Shown here piece after piece: positions 7,849-15,236 of a DNA stretch of 20,719 bases; the first letter of the stretch is position 1; each line of letters begins with the position of its first letter. The notes beneath the pieces were generated by a model. That model searched no databases. It saw nothing but the letters and a program-made list of their open reading frames with translations, and was not told the origin of the DNA. The stretch is from CAXTKD01 sp964244885. GTDB taxonomy: Bacteria > Pseudomonadota > Alphaproteobacteria > Sphingomonadales > Sphingomonadaceae. Where the stretch lies: assembly GCA_964244885.1 (NCBI GenBank), contig CAXTKD010000021.1:1-20719 (forward strand), written 5' to 3'. A program made the position numbers and the translations under genes.

Positions 7849-8877
7849 TCAGCGCGCGAGGCCGATCGCTTTCAAGCGCTCGTCGAGGAATTCGCCGGCG
7901 GTGATCGGCGGGAATTGCGCGCCGTCGCCGACGCACGACGGCAGCACCGCGAGCGAGGTGTCGAGCGTCGGGTGCATGAAGAAGGGCATCGAATAGCGGC
8001 TGACGTTGGGGCCGTCCGGGTTGACCACGCGGTGCGTCGTCGCCGGGATGACGCCGTTGGTGAGCCGCGCCAGCATGTCGCCCGAATCGACGATCAGGTT
8101 CCTGGCCTCTGTCTCGACCGGCAGCCATTTGCCGTCGCGGTCGAGCAATTGCAGCCCCGCGCCGCGCGCCGCGACGAGGATGGTGAGGAAGTTGATGTCC
8201 TCATGCGCCGCCGACCGCGCCGCGCCCGGCTCGGCATCGCCCGGCACCGGCGGATAGTGGAGCAGGCGGAGCAGCGACGTGCCCTCGCGGACCAGCGGGT
8301 CGAAGTGATCAGCGGGCAGGCCGAGCCCCGGCGCCAGCGCCTGCAGGAGCAGCCGTCCGGTCTCGTCGAGCGCTTCAAACAGTTCGGTGAAGGTCTCGCG
8401 AAACGCCGCCAGCCCGTGCGGCCAGATGTTCGCCGGCGTGCCGCCCTCGCGGCCGATCTGCCAGAACTCTTTCAGGTCGGCGACATTGCTATCCTTGGCG
8501 TGCTCGGTCCCGAACGGCGTGTAGCCCCGCATGCCGCCCGCATCGGCCAGCTTGTCGGCCAATGGCCGGTCGAACAGTGCGACCGAAAGGTCGTAGGCGC
8601 GGTCGAGCAGGCCGACGGGGACGTTATGGTCCTTGAGGATGACGAAGCCGTAGTCTTTCAGGCCCTCGAACAGCGCCTGCTGGAACGCTGCGCGCCTGTC
8701 GCCCGGCGCTGTCACCCCACCCTGTCCCTCCCCATCGAAGGGGAGGGGACGCTCTTGCCGATCGCTCAGACTAGTCCCTCCCCCTTGATGGGGGAGGTCA
8801 GGTGGGGGTGAAACCGCGGGGGCGGTGCTCGGCCCCAAAAAATCCGCAAGGCTCAGCTCGGGAACGCGCCGGGTCAT
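7849..8877 (-). CDS. 2-oxoglutarate/Fe(II) oxygenase, isopenicillin-N-synthase-like family
   Basis: A 342-residue non-haem iron oxygenase. The facial triad is His225-x-Asp227 (AAHEDINFLTIL) and His282 (TTHRVVNP). Arg294 in the RYS motif (SRYSMPFF) is the usual 2-oxoglutarate carboxylate binder. The N-terminal domain reads ALFEGLKDYGFVILKDHNV (about 65-84), typical of the family. Such enzymes couple 2-oxoglutarate decarboxylation to hydroxylation of a substrate. The start ATG overlaps the ribokinase stop (ATGA). Because nucleoside hydrolase and ribokinase precede it in the operon, a freed nucleobase or ribose-derived compound is a reasonable substrate guess; fungal thymine-7-hydroxylase belongs to the same broad family. 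Odd feature: residues 23-56 are encoded by a palindromic repeat inserted between ADFLGPSTAPA and the conserved domain. Without it the protein would be about 308 residues. Confidence 0.9.
   Translation of the reverse strand: MTRRVPELSLADFLGPSTAPAVSPPPDLPHQGGGTSLSDRQERPLPFDGEGQGGVTAPGDRRAAFQQALFEGLKDYGFVILKDHNVPVGLLDRAYDLSVALFDRPLADKLADAGGMRGYTPFGTEHAKDSNVADLKEFWQIGREGGTPANIWPHGLAAFRETFTELFEALDETGRLLLQALAPGLGLPADHFDPLVREGTSLLRLLHYPPVPGDAEPGAARSAAHEDINFLTILVAARGAGLQLLDRDGKWLPVETEARNLIVDSGDMLARLTNGVIPATTHRVVNPDGPNVSRYSMPFFMHPTLDTSLAVLPSCVGDGAQFPPITAGEFLDERLKAIGLAR
8712..8811. repeat. Inverted repeat C, inserted in frame inside the oxygenase gene
   Basis: Arms 8712-8750 and 8774-8811 form an imperfect inverted repeat around a 23-nt spacer. 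Each arm folds into its own strong 8-bp hairpin: CCCTCCCC/GGGGAGGG (8726-8747) and CCTCCCCC/GGGGGAGG (8777-8797). Read on the minus strand it encodes the low-complexity segment SPPPDLPHQGGGT then RPLPFDGEGQGGV, with no stop codon and the frame preserved. This composition is foreign to the oxygenase fold. It belongs with the CCTCCCC repeat at 5557-5645 and recalls Rickettsia palindromic elements, which also insert in frame. Confidence 0.82.
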
Positions 8878-9737
8878 GCCGCCTCCTGCCGCAGCAACGC
8901 CAGCCGCGCCTCGACCTCGGCCCGGGTCGGCAGCGAGGGCTGCGCCCCGGCCCGCGTCGCGGCAAGGGCCCCGGCCGCGCAGGCGAACTCCAGCGCGGCC
9001 TGCGGCGGCTGCTCCTCCAGCAACGCCACCGTCAGCGCCGCGACGAAGGCGTCGCCCGCACCGGTGGTGTCGATCGCCGCGACCGGCGGCGGTGATGTCG
9101 TGGCGACCGCCTCGCCGCCCTTCAGCAGGCGCGCGCCGGAGGCGCCGTGCGTCACCGCGACCAGCCCGCGCGCCACGTCGAGCCGCTTGCCGTAGAACTC
9201 GGCCTCGCCCGCGTTGACGACAATCAGGTCCGCGCGCTCCAGCACCGACGCCGCGACCTCGGCCGCCGGCGCGAGATTGACGCAGACGAAGCCCGTGGCT
9301 TGGCCGACCGCCAGCGCCACGGTCTCGACCGGCAATTCCAGCTGGCAGATCAGCGCTCCCTCGCGAACCTTGCCGAGCCGATCCGGCGTCAACGTCGCAT
9401 TGGCGCCAGGCGCCACGACGATCTGGTTCTCGCCGCTCGCCGCCACCGCGATCAGCGCGACTCCAGTCGGCTCATCCGGATCGACCGCGCAGCCGGAGAG
9501 GTCGACGCCCTCGGCGCGCAGCAGCTTCAGCGCCTCCACCGCATGCCCGTCGTCGCCGACGCGGGTCACCAGGGCCACGTCCGCGCCCAGCCGCCGCGCC
9601 GCCAATGCCTGGTTGGCGCCCTTGCCGCCCGGGTGCCGCGCCAGCGCCGCGCCAGTGACCGTCTCGCCGGGCGACGGCAAATGGTCGGCGCGCGCCACGA
9701 GGTCGAGGTTGACCGAGCCGAGGACGGTGATCCTCAC
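8874..9737 (-). CDS. rbsK: Ribokinase (PfkB family)
   Basis: A 287-residue sugar kinase that would phosphorylate ribose to ribose 5-phosphate with ATP. I chose GTG 9737, which overlaps the nucleoside hydrolase stop (GTGA) and opens directly with the first strand (VRITVLGSVNLDLV). The open frame extends upstream to 9875, but that part is antisense-frame shadow of the hydrolase gene. Signature 1 is HPGGKGANQA (GGKGAN at 37-42, sugar binding). Signature 2 is DTTGAGDAF (223-231), with Asp229 as catalytic base and GAG as anion hole. The N-terminal GSxNxDL motif also fits ribokinase rather than fructokinase. It sits between a nucleoside hydrolase that releases ribose and an oxygenase gene, overlapping both by 4 nt. 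A deoxyribose or other pentose substrate is possible. Confidence 0.92.
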   Translation of the reverse strand: MRITVLGSVNLDLVARADHLPSPGETVTGAALARHPGGKGANQALAARRLGADVALVTRVGDDGHAVEALKLLRAEGVDLSGCAVDPDEPTGVALIAVAASGENQIVVAPGANATLTPDRLGKVREGALICQLELPVETVALAVGQATGFVCVNLAPAAEVAASVLERADLIVVNAGEAEFYGKRLDVARGLVAVTHGASGARLLKGGEAVATTSPPPVAAIDTTGAGDAFVAALTVALLEEQPPQAALEFACAAGALAATRAGAQPSLPTRAEVEARLALLRQEAA

Positions 9738-10651
9738 GCCAGCCGCTCGGTCAGCAGCGCGAAAATCCGGTCGGCGTCGGCCGATACCGCCCAATGGTGG
9801 TTGCCCGGCTCGCGGAACTCGACTGCGGTGTGACCCAGCGTCAATGCGGAGCCGGTCTCGACCCGGATCGTGCACGGCTTGGTCTCGAACAGGCTGGGGT
9901 CGATCAGCCAGGCGATCGGGCAGGGGTCGTGCAGCGGCGCGCCGCCGTCGATCCCGACTTCACGCATCACGCCGTTGGAAAAGGTCATAAGGTCAGCCGC
10001 CGCCTTCGCGCGCTCGCCGGGCAGCGCCGCGATCGCCGCGACGCGCGGTTCAGTGCAGCGCACCTGGTGCGTCACGTCGAGTCCGAACATCACCACCTCG
10101 CACCCCGAGCGAAGCACGATCTCGGCGGCGTGCGGATCGGCGAAGACGTTGAATTCGGCCGATGCGGTGATGTTGCCCCCGGCGCTCCGCGCCCCGCCCA
10201 TCGCCACGACCCGGACGACCGAGACGGCCAGGCGCGGCTCCTTCAGCATCGCCATCGCGATGTTGGTCATCGGCCCGGTCACGACCAGCGTAATTCGTTT
10301 CGGATCCGACATGATCAGATCGATGATCCGGTCGACGGCGTGAATAGCGCTTCGACCGTCTCGGTCGTCTGCCTTTGCGAGGGAAAGCGGCCCGAGGCCG
10401 GTCTCGCCATGGAAGCGTCCGGCGTCCACGGCCTCGCGAAGCATCGGCCCCGCGCACCCCTCGAACACCGCAACCTTGCTCTCCGCGAGATCGCGGATCG
10501 CCCGCGCGTTCCGCGCCGTCAGCGCCCCCGGCACATTGCCGCCGACCGTGGTGATCGCCACCACCTCAAGCTCGGGCGAGGCGAGCGCCAGCAGCAGCAT
10601 CACCGCGTCGTCGACGCCAGGGTCGCAGTCGATAAGGATCGGGAGCGCCAT
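9734..10651 (-). CDS. Nucleoside hydrolase (IunH/Rih family)
   Basis: A 305-residue enzyme that hydrolyses the N-glycosidic bond of ribonucleosides to free base and ribose. The family's calcium-binding motif is complete: DCDPGVDDA at residues 8-16 (Asp10, Asp14, Asp15), with Asp242 as the distal ligand. His241 in LHDPCPIAWL is the residue assigned to leaving-group protonation in inosine-uridine hydrolases. VVTGPMTNIA (about 144-153), MGGA and EFNVFADPHAA are further family hallmarks. Whether purine, pyrimidine or both are preferred cannot be settled. It is the first gene of a minus-strand operon with ribokinase (4-nt overlap) and an oxygenase. No strong ribosome-binding site precedes ATG 10651. 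The RND efflux operon diverges from it across 266 bp. Confidence 0.94.
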   Translation of the reverse strand: MALPILIDCDPGVDDAVMLLLALASPELEVVAITTVGGNVPGALTARNARAIRDLAESKVAVFEGCAGPMLREAVDAGRFHGETGLGPLSLAKADDRDGRSAIHAVDRIIDLIMSDPKRITLVVTGPMTNIAMAMLKEPRLAVSVVRVVAMGGARSAGGNITASAEFNVFADPHAAEIVLRSGCEVVMFGLDVTHQVRCTEPRVAAIAALPGERAKAAADLMTFSNGVMREVGIDGGAPLHDPCPIAWLIDPSLFETKPCTIRVETGSALTLGHTAVEFREPGNHHWAVSADADRIFALLTERLA

Positions 10652-10917
10652 CGCGATCGGTTCTAGGTCGGACGGGCCCGTTTCGCTAGGCGCCTCCGGG
10701 CCGTGGACCCTCTCGCCCGCCGATGGCGAAGGACCGCCGCCGCTTATGGTAGAAAATATTGTCGCAGCCTTGGACCCTTGATCTGGGTTAGCGCGTTCGC
10801 GCCCTTCAGACGTCTGAAGGGAGGTTTTCTTTTTCCCTTCTCCGGCACTCCCATTTCGGCCTTTCCCGGAATTCCCTCACATTGACAGCCTTCCACGCTT
10901 TCGCCAATCGCAGCTCC
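10652..10917. other. Divergent intergenic region, nucleoside operon / RND operon
   Basis: This 266-bp gap must hold promoters for both divergent operons. It contains an AT-rich patch (about 10745-10765, with AAAATATT), a bulged hairpin at 10709-10732 (TCGCC/GGCGA extended by CCT/AGG), the 20-bp palindrome with T-tract described separately, and a pyrimidine-rich stretch (about 10825-10880). A TTGACA hexamer lies at 10882-10887 but lacks a good -10 partner. I see no convincing small gene here and cannot place either transcription start. Confidence 0.6.
10802..10840 (+). promoter_or_regulatory. Perfect 20-bp palindrome with T-tract and a competing hairpin
   Basis: CCCTTCAGACGTCTGAAGGG (10802-10821) is a perfect palindrome, followed closely by TTTTCTTTTT (10825-10834). 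Its right half also pairs with a downstream sequence: GAAGGGA (10816-10822) with TCCCTTC (10834-10840), loop 11 nt. The two hairpins share bases and cannot form together. On the plus strand this lies in the probable leader of the RND operon, which fits an intrinsic terminator/attenuator. The palindrome could equally be an operator for a dimeric repressor. No regulator gene is adjacent. Confidence 0.45.
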
Positions 10918-12087
10918 ATGCTGCACCGCACCATCGCGTTCGCCGTTCTCGCCGCTTCGCTCGCGAGCTGCGCCAAGAAGCCCGAACAGGGCCCGCCGCC
11001 GACTCCTGAGGTCGGCTATGTCGTCGTGCGCGCCGAGTCGGTGCCGCTGACCACCGAGCTCGCGGGCCGCACCGCCGCCTTCGAAACCGCCGAGGTTCGC
11101 CCGCAGGTCGGCGGCATCGTCCAGGCGCGGCTGTTCACCGAGGGCGGGCTCGTCCGCGCCGGGCAGCCGCTCTACCAGATCGAGCCTTCGCTGTTTCGCG
11201 CCGCCGCCGACCAGGCGCGCGCCAATCTCGCCAGCGCCGAGGCGGCGCGCACCTCGGCGCAGGCGCTCGCCAACCGCTACAAGCCGCTCGCGTCGATGGA
11301 AGCGATCAGCAAGCAGGATTACACCAACGCCATCGCCAGCGCCGCGCAGGCGAGCGCCGCCGTCGCCCAGCAAGGCGCGGCGCTCCGCACGGCGCAGATC
11401 AATCTCGGCTACAGCCGAATCGTCGCGCCGATCAGCGGCCGGATCGGTCGTTCGATGGTCACCGCGGGAGCGCTGGTGACGCCGGGGCAGGCCGACCCGA
11501 TCGCGACGATCCAGCGGCTCGATCCGATCTACGTCGACATCCAGCAATCGGCGGCCGAGCTGCTGACGCTGCGCCGCGCGATCTCGGCCGGCGGAGTCAC
11601 CCGCGCCAGCGCCGACGTCCGGCTCCGGCTCGAGGACGGCAGCGACTACCCGCTGCCCGGCCGCCTGCAGTTCGCCGAGGCGACCGTCGACCAGACCACC
11701 GGCTCGGTGACCCTGCGCGCCCGCTTTCCCAATCCCGACGGCCTGCTGCTTCCCGGCATGTACGTCCGCGCGACGGTCAGCGAGGGCGAGCGGCCGAGCG
11801 CCATCCTCGCCCCCCAGCCGGGCGTCGCGCGCGATCCGAAAGGCGGCGCCACCGCGCTCGTCGTCGGCACGGGCGGCAAGGCGGAGCTTCGCGAGCTGAC
11901 CATCGACCGCGCGATCGGCGACAAGTGGCTGGTGCTGAAGGGCCTCAGGCCGGGCGACAGGCTGATCACCGAAGGCACCGCCAAGGTGAAGCCCGGCGGC
12001 GTGGTCAAGCCGGTTCCGGCTGGCTCGCCCCGTAGCGCGCCGCCGCCCCAGGGAGGCAGCGGAGGCAGCCCGGCGAAGGGGCGCTAG
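10918..12087 (+). CDS. RND efflux periplasmic adaptor lipoprotein (AcrA/MexA-like)
   Basis: A 389-residue membrane-fusion protein linking the inner-membrane pump to the outer-membrane channel. ATG 10918 opens a lipoprotein signal with lipobox LASC (Cys18); the in-frame TTG at 10882 would bury this signal, so I rejected it. The split lipoyl/HlyD domain is visible as VRPQVGGIV (60-68) and VAPISGRIG (169-177), separated by an alanine-rich alpha-helical hairpin (about 85-160). The beta-barrel follows, including the family signature VDQTTGSVTLRARFPNP. The C-terminus is a proline/glycine-rich tail (about 365-389). No clear ribosome-binding site precedes the ATG. It is the first gene of the operon, with the pump start 5 nt after its stop. 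Confidence 0.95.
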   Translation: MLHRTIAFAVLAASLASCAKKPEQGPPPTPEVGYVVVRAESVPLTTELAGRTAAFETAEVRPQVGGIVQARLFTEGGLVRAGQPLYQIEPSLFRAAADQARANLASAEAARTSAQALANRYKPLASMEAISKQDYTNAIASAAQASAAVAQQGAALRTAQINLGYSRIVAPISGRIGRSMVTAGALVTPGQADPIATIQRLDPIYVDIQQSAAELLTLRRAISAGGVTRASADVRLRLEDGSDYPLPGRLQFAEATVDQTTGSVTLRARFPNPDGLLLPGMYVRATVSEGERPSAILAPQPGVARDPKGGATALVVGTGGKAELRELTIDRAIGDKWLVLKGLRPGDRLITEGTAKVKPGGVVKPVPAGSPRSAPPPQGGSGGSPAKGR

Positions 12088-12092
12088 ACGCC

Positions 12093-15000
12093 ATGATTTC
12101 ACGCTTCTTCGTCGGCCGGCCGATCTTCGCGTGGGTGATCGCGATCGTCATCATGCTGGGCGGCATCGGTGCGATCCTGAGCCTGCCGATCGCGCAATAT
12201 CCCGACGTCGCGCCGCCCTCGATCAACATCCGCGCCAGCTATCCCGGCGCCTCGGCGCAGACGCTCGAGTCGAGCGTCACGCAGGTGATCGAGCAGCAGC
12301 TGACCGGACTCGACGGCCTGATCTACTTCTCGTCGTCGTCCAGCTCGGCGGGCAGCGTCACCATCACCGCGACCTTCGACAAGGGCATCGACCCCGACAT
12401 CGCGCAGGTCCAGGTGCAGAACAAGGTGCAGCAGGCGCTGCCGCGGCTGCCGACCCAGGTCCAGCAGCAGGGCGTCACGGTCACCAAGTCAAACAGCGAC
12501 TTCCTGCTGATCGTCAGCGTCTACGACGAGACCGACCGGGTCACCAACACCGACATCTCCGACTTCCTGGTTTCCACCCTCCAGGAGCCGCTCGGCCGCA
12601 TTCCGGGCGTCGGCGACACCAGCGTGTTCGGCTCGCAATATGCGATGCGCATCTGGCTCGACCCGTTCAAGCTGTCCGGCCTCAGCCTTCAGCCGGGCGA
12701 CGTGATCGCGGCGATACAGGCACAGAACACGCAGGTCGCGGCGGGCCAGATCGGCGCTCAGCCGTCGCTGCCGGGGCAGCAGCTGAACGCCACCGTCACC
12801 GCCAAGTCGCGGCTCCAGACGCCCGAGCAGTTCCGCAAGATCATCGTCAAGACCCAGCCCGACGGGTCGCAGGTGCGACTGTCGGATGTGGCGCGGGTCG
12901 AGCTGGGCAACGAGAGCTATGGCGTCGTCAGCCGCTACAACCGCCATCCGGCCGCCGGCATCCCGGTCCAGCTCGCGCCCGGCGCCGACGCGCTCAAGAC
13001 CGCCGAGCTGGTCAAGCAGAAGGTCGCCGAGCTGGCGCCGGGCTTCCCCCACGGCTTCAAGGTCGCCTATCCGCGCGACAGCACCGACTTCATCAAGCTG
13101 TCGATCGAGGAGGTGGTGAAGACCCTCGCGGAGGCGGTGGCGCTGGTCGTCCTCGTGATGTTCGTCTTCCTGCAGAACTGCCGCGCGACGCTCATTCCGG
13201 CGATCGCCGTGCCGGTCGTGCTGCTCGGCACCTTCGGGGTGCTGGCGCTGTTCGGCTTCAGCATCAACACGCTAACGCTGTTCGGCCTCGTCCTGTCGAT
13301 CGGCCTGCTCGTCGACGACGCGATCGTCGTCGTCGAGAACGTCGAGCGGCTGATGGAGGAGGAAGGGCTCGACCCCCGCGCCGCGACGCTCAAGTCGATG
13401 GAGGAGATCACCGGCGCGCTGATCGGCATCGCGCTGGTGCTGGCGACCGTTTTCCTGCCGATGGCCTTCTTCGGCGGCTCGACCGGCGTGATCTACCGCC
13501 AGTTCTCGCTCACCATCGTGTCGTCGATGATTCTGTCGGTCATCGTCGCGCTGGTGCTGACGCCGGCGCTGACCGCGACGCTTCTCCGCAAGCCCGACCA
13601 CGACGAGGGCCATGGCAACGGGCTGTGGGCGCGCTTCACGCGCTGGTTCAACGACCGCTTCCAGCGCCTTCGCGACAGCTACGACCGCGGCGTCGACCGG
13701 ACGTTCGCGCTCCGCTGGCCGTTCCTGATCGCCTACGCCGTCATCATCGGCCTCGTCGTTCTGGCCTTCGTCCGCCTGCCGACGAGCTTCCTTCCGGTCG
13801 AGGACCAGGGCTCGGCGATCGTCCAGTACACGCTGCCGGCGGGCGCGACGCAGAGCCGGACGCTGACGGTGGCGCGCGATGTCGAGGACTATTTCCTCGG
13901 CAAGGAAAGCGCCAATCTGGAAGGCATGTTCGCGGTCGCCGGCTTCCAGTTCGGCGGCGCGGCGCAGAACGCCGGCATCGCCTTCCTGATCATGAAGCCG
14001 TGGGACGAGCGCAAGGGCAAGGAGAACGGCGTCCAGGCGATCACCGACCGCGCCAACCAGACGCTGGGCGGCGTCCGCGACGCGCAATTCTTCGCGCTGA
14101 CCCCGCCGTCGATCCAGGGCCTCGGGCAAAGCAACGGCTTCACGCTGGAGCTGCTCAACACCGGCGGCCTCAGCCGCGAGGATTTCAAGGCGCGGCGCGA
14201 CAAGCTGCTCGGCCTGGCCGCCAAGGACCCGGCGCTCGCCGGCGTTCGCCCGAGCGCGCTTGAGGACACGCCGCAGCTGGCGATCGACGTCGACGATGCC
14301 GCGGCGGGCGCGCTTGGCCTGGCTCAAGCCGACGTCAACCAGACGATCAGCGCCGCCTGGGGCGGCGTCTACGTCAACGACTTCGTCGACCGCGGCCGCG
14401 TCAAGCGCGTGTTCGTCCAGGGCGACGCGCCCTATCGCTCGGTTCCGGAGGACCTGACGAAGTGGAAGGTGCGCTCCTCCACGGGCGCGATGGCGCCGTT
14501 CTCGGCCTTCTCGACAACTCGCTGGTCGATGGCGCCGAGCGCGCTGGAGCGCTTCAACGGATCGCCGTCCTTCGAGCTCCAGGGGCAGGCGGGACCGGGT
14601 TACAGCTCGGGCGCGGCGATGGACCGGATGACCGAGCTCGTCGAGCAGCTGGGGGCCGGCGTGAGCGTCGACTGGAGCGGCCTGTCGTACCAGGAGCGAA
14701 TCTCGAGCGGGCAGGCGCCGCGCCTCTACGCCATTTCGCTGCTCGTCGTGTTCCTGATGCTGGCGGCGCTGTACGAAAGCTGGTCGGTGCCGACGGCGGT
14801 GCTGCTCGTCGTGCCTCTCGGCGTCATCGGAGCGGTCGCCGGCGTCGCGCTGCGCGGGCTTGAGAACGACATCTATTTCCAGGTGGGCCTGCTGACCACC
14901 ATGGGCCTCGCCGCGAAGAACGCCATCCTGATCGTCGAGTTCGCCGAGTTCGCGGTTCGCGACGGCAAGAGCGCGATGGAGGCGGCGAAGGAAGCGGCGC

Positions 15001-15236
15001 GTCTTCGTCTGCGCCCCATCCTGATGACCAGCCTCGCCTTCATGTTCGGCGTGCTGCCGCTGGTCCTCGCGACCGGCGCGGGGGCGCAGAGCCGCCTCGC
15101 GATCGGCACGGCGGTGTTCGGCGGCATGCTGACCGCGACGGTGCTGGCGATCTTCTACGTGCCGCTGTTCTACGTGCTGGTGCGCGGCTGGTCCCTCAAG
15201 CGCAAGCCCGCCGCCGCGGCGCCGGAGGCCGCCTGA
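12093..15236 (+). CDS. RND efflux pump, HAE1 family (AcrB/MexB-like)
   Basis: A 1047-residue proton-driven inner-membrane drug transporter, full length for the family. It begins with the usual MISRFFVGRPIFAWVIAIV (first membrane helix). The two large periplasmic loops lie at about 30-335 and 565-870, with helix bundles between and after. The proton-relay residues are present: Asp408-Asp409 in LLVDDAIVVVENV (helix 4) and Lys942 in LAAKNAILIVEFA (helix 10). QYPDVAPPSI and GLDGLIYFSS are typical of multidrug (HAE1) rather than metal (HME) pumps. Expected substrates are hydrophobic or amphiphilic compounds; the real ones are unknown. The stop overlaps the start of the channel gene by one base (TGATG at 15234-15238). 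Confidence 0.97.
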   Translation: MISRFFVGRPIFAWVIAIVIMLGGIGAILSLPIAQYPDVAPPSINIRASYPGASAQTLESSVTQVIEQQLTGLDGLIYFSSSSSSAGSVTITATFDKGIDPDIAQVQVQNKVQQALPRLPTQVQQQGVTVTKSNSDFLLIVSVYDETDRVTNTDISDFLVSTLQEPLGRIPGVGDTSVFGSQYAMRIWLDPFKLSGLSLQPGDVIAAIQAQNTQVAAGQIGAQPSLPGQQLNATVTAKSRLQTPEQFRKIIVKTQPDGSQVRLSDVARVELGNESYGVVSRYNRHPAAGIPVQLAPGADALKTAELVKQKVAELAPGFPHGFKVAYPRDSTDFIKLSIEEVVKTLAEAVALVVLVMFVFLQNCRATLIPAIAVPVVLLGTFGVLALFGFSINTLTLFGLVLSIGLLVDDAIVVVENVERLMEEEGLDPRAATLKSMEEITGALIGIALVLATVFLPMAFFGGSTGVIYRQFSLTIVSSMILSVIVALVLTPALTATLLRKPDHDEGHGNGLWARFTRWFNDRFQRLRDSYDRGVDRTFALRWPFLIAYAVIIGLVVLAFVRLPTSFLPVEDQGSAIVQYTLPAGATQSRTLTVARDVEDYFLGKESANLEGMFAVAGFQFGGAAQNAGIAFLIMKPWDERKGKENGVQAITDRANQTLGGVRDAQFFALTPPSIQGLGQSNGFTLELLNTGGLSREDFKARRDKLLGLAAKDPALAGVRPSALEDTPQLAIDVDDAAAGALGLAQADVNQTISAAWGGVYVNDFVDRGRVKRVFVQGDAPYRSVPEDLTKWKVRSSTGAMAPFSAFSTTRWSMAPSALERFNGSPSFELQGQAGPGYSSGAAMDRMTELVEQLGAGVSVDWSGLSYQERISSGQAPRLYAISLLVVFLMLAALYESWSVPTAVLLVVPLGVIGAVAGVALRGLENDIYFQVGLLTTMGLAAKNAILIVEFAEFAVRDGKSAMEAAKEAARLRLRPILMTSLAFMFGVLPLVLATGAGAQSRLAIGTAVFGGMLTATVLAIFYVPLFYVLVRGWSLKRKPAAAAPEAA

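Noticed and set aside
5557..8811. The two CCTCCCC repeats (5557-5645 and 8712-8811) as ends of a composite mobile element
   Set aside because: The DNA between them holds ordinary host-like genes with no transposase or integrase and no target-site duplication that I can see. The repeats fit independent REP-type insertions better.
9738..9875. Upstream extension of the ribokinase frame
   Set aside because: The extra residues fall inside the nucleoside hydrolase gene and lack family similarity. GTG 9737 overlaps the hydrolase stop and opens directly with the first ribokinase strand.
10882..10910. TTGACA at 10882 as a -35 box giving a leaderless RND adaptor mRNA
   Set aside because: At 16-18 nt spacing the downstream hexamers (such as CAATCG) do not resemble a -10 box. 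The missing ribosome-binding site before 10918 is noted but not enough to claim a promoter.
12131..14263. A 710-codon plus-strand frame overlapping the RND pump gene
   Set aside because: It is the +1-type shadow of the pump coding sequence, rich in Arg/Ala/Gly and without domains. The pump frame has both relay Asp residues and all membrane helices.
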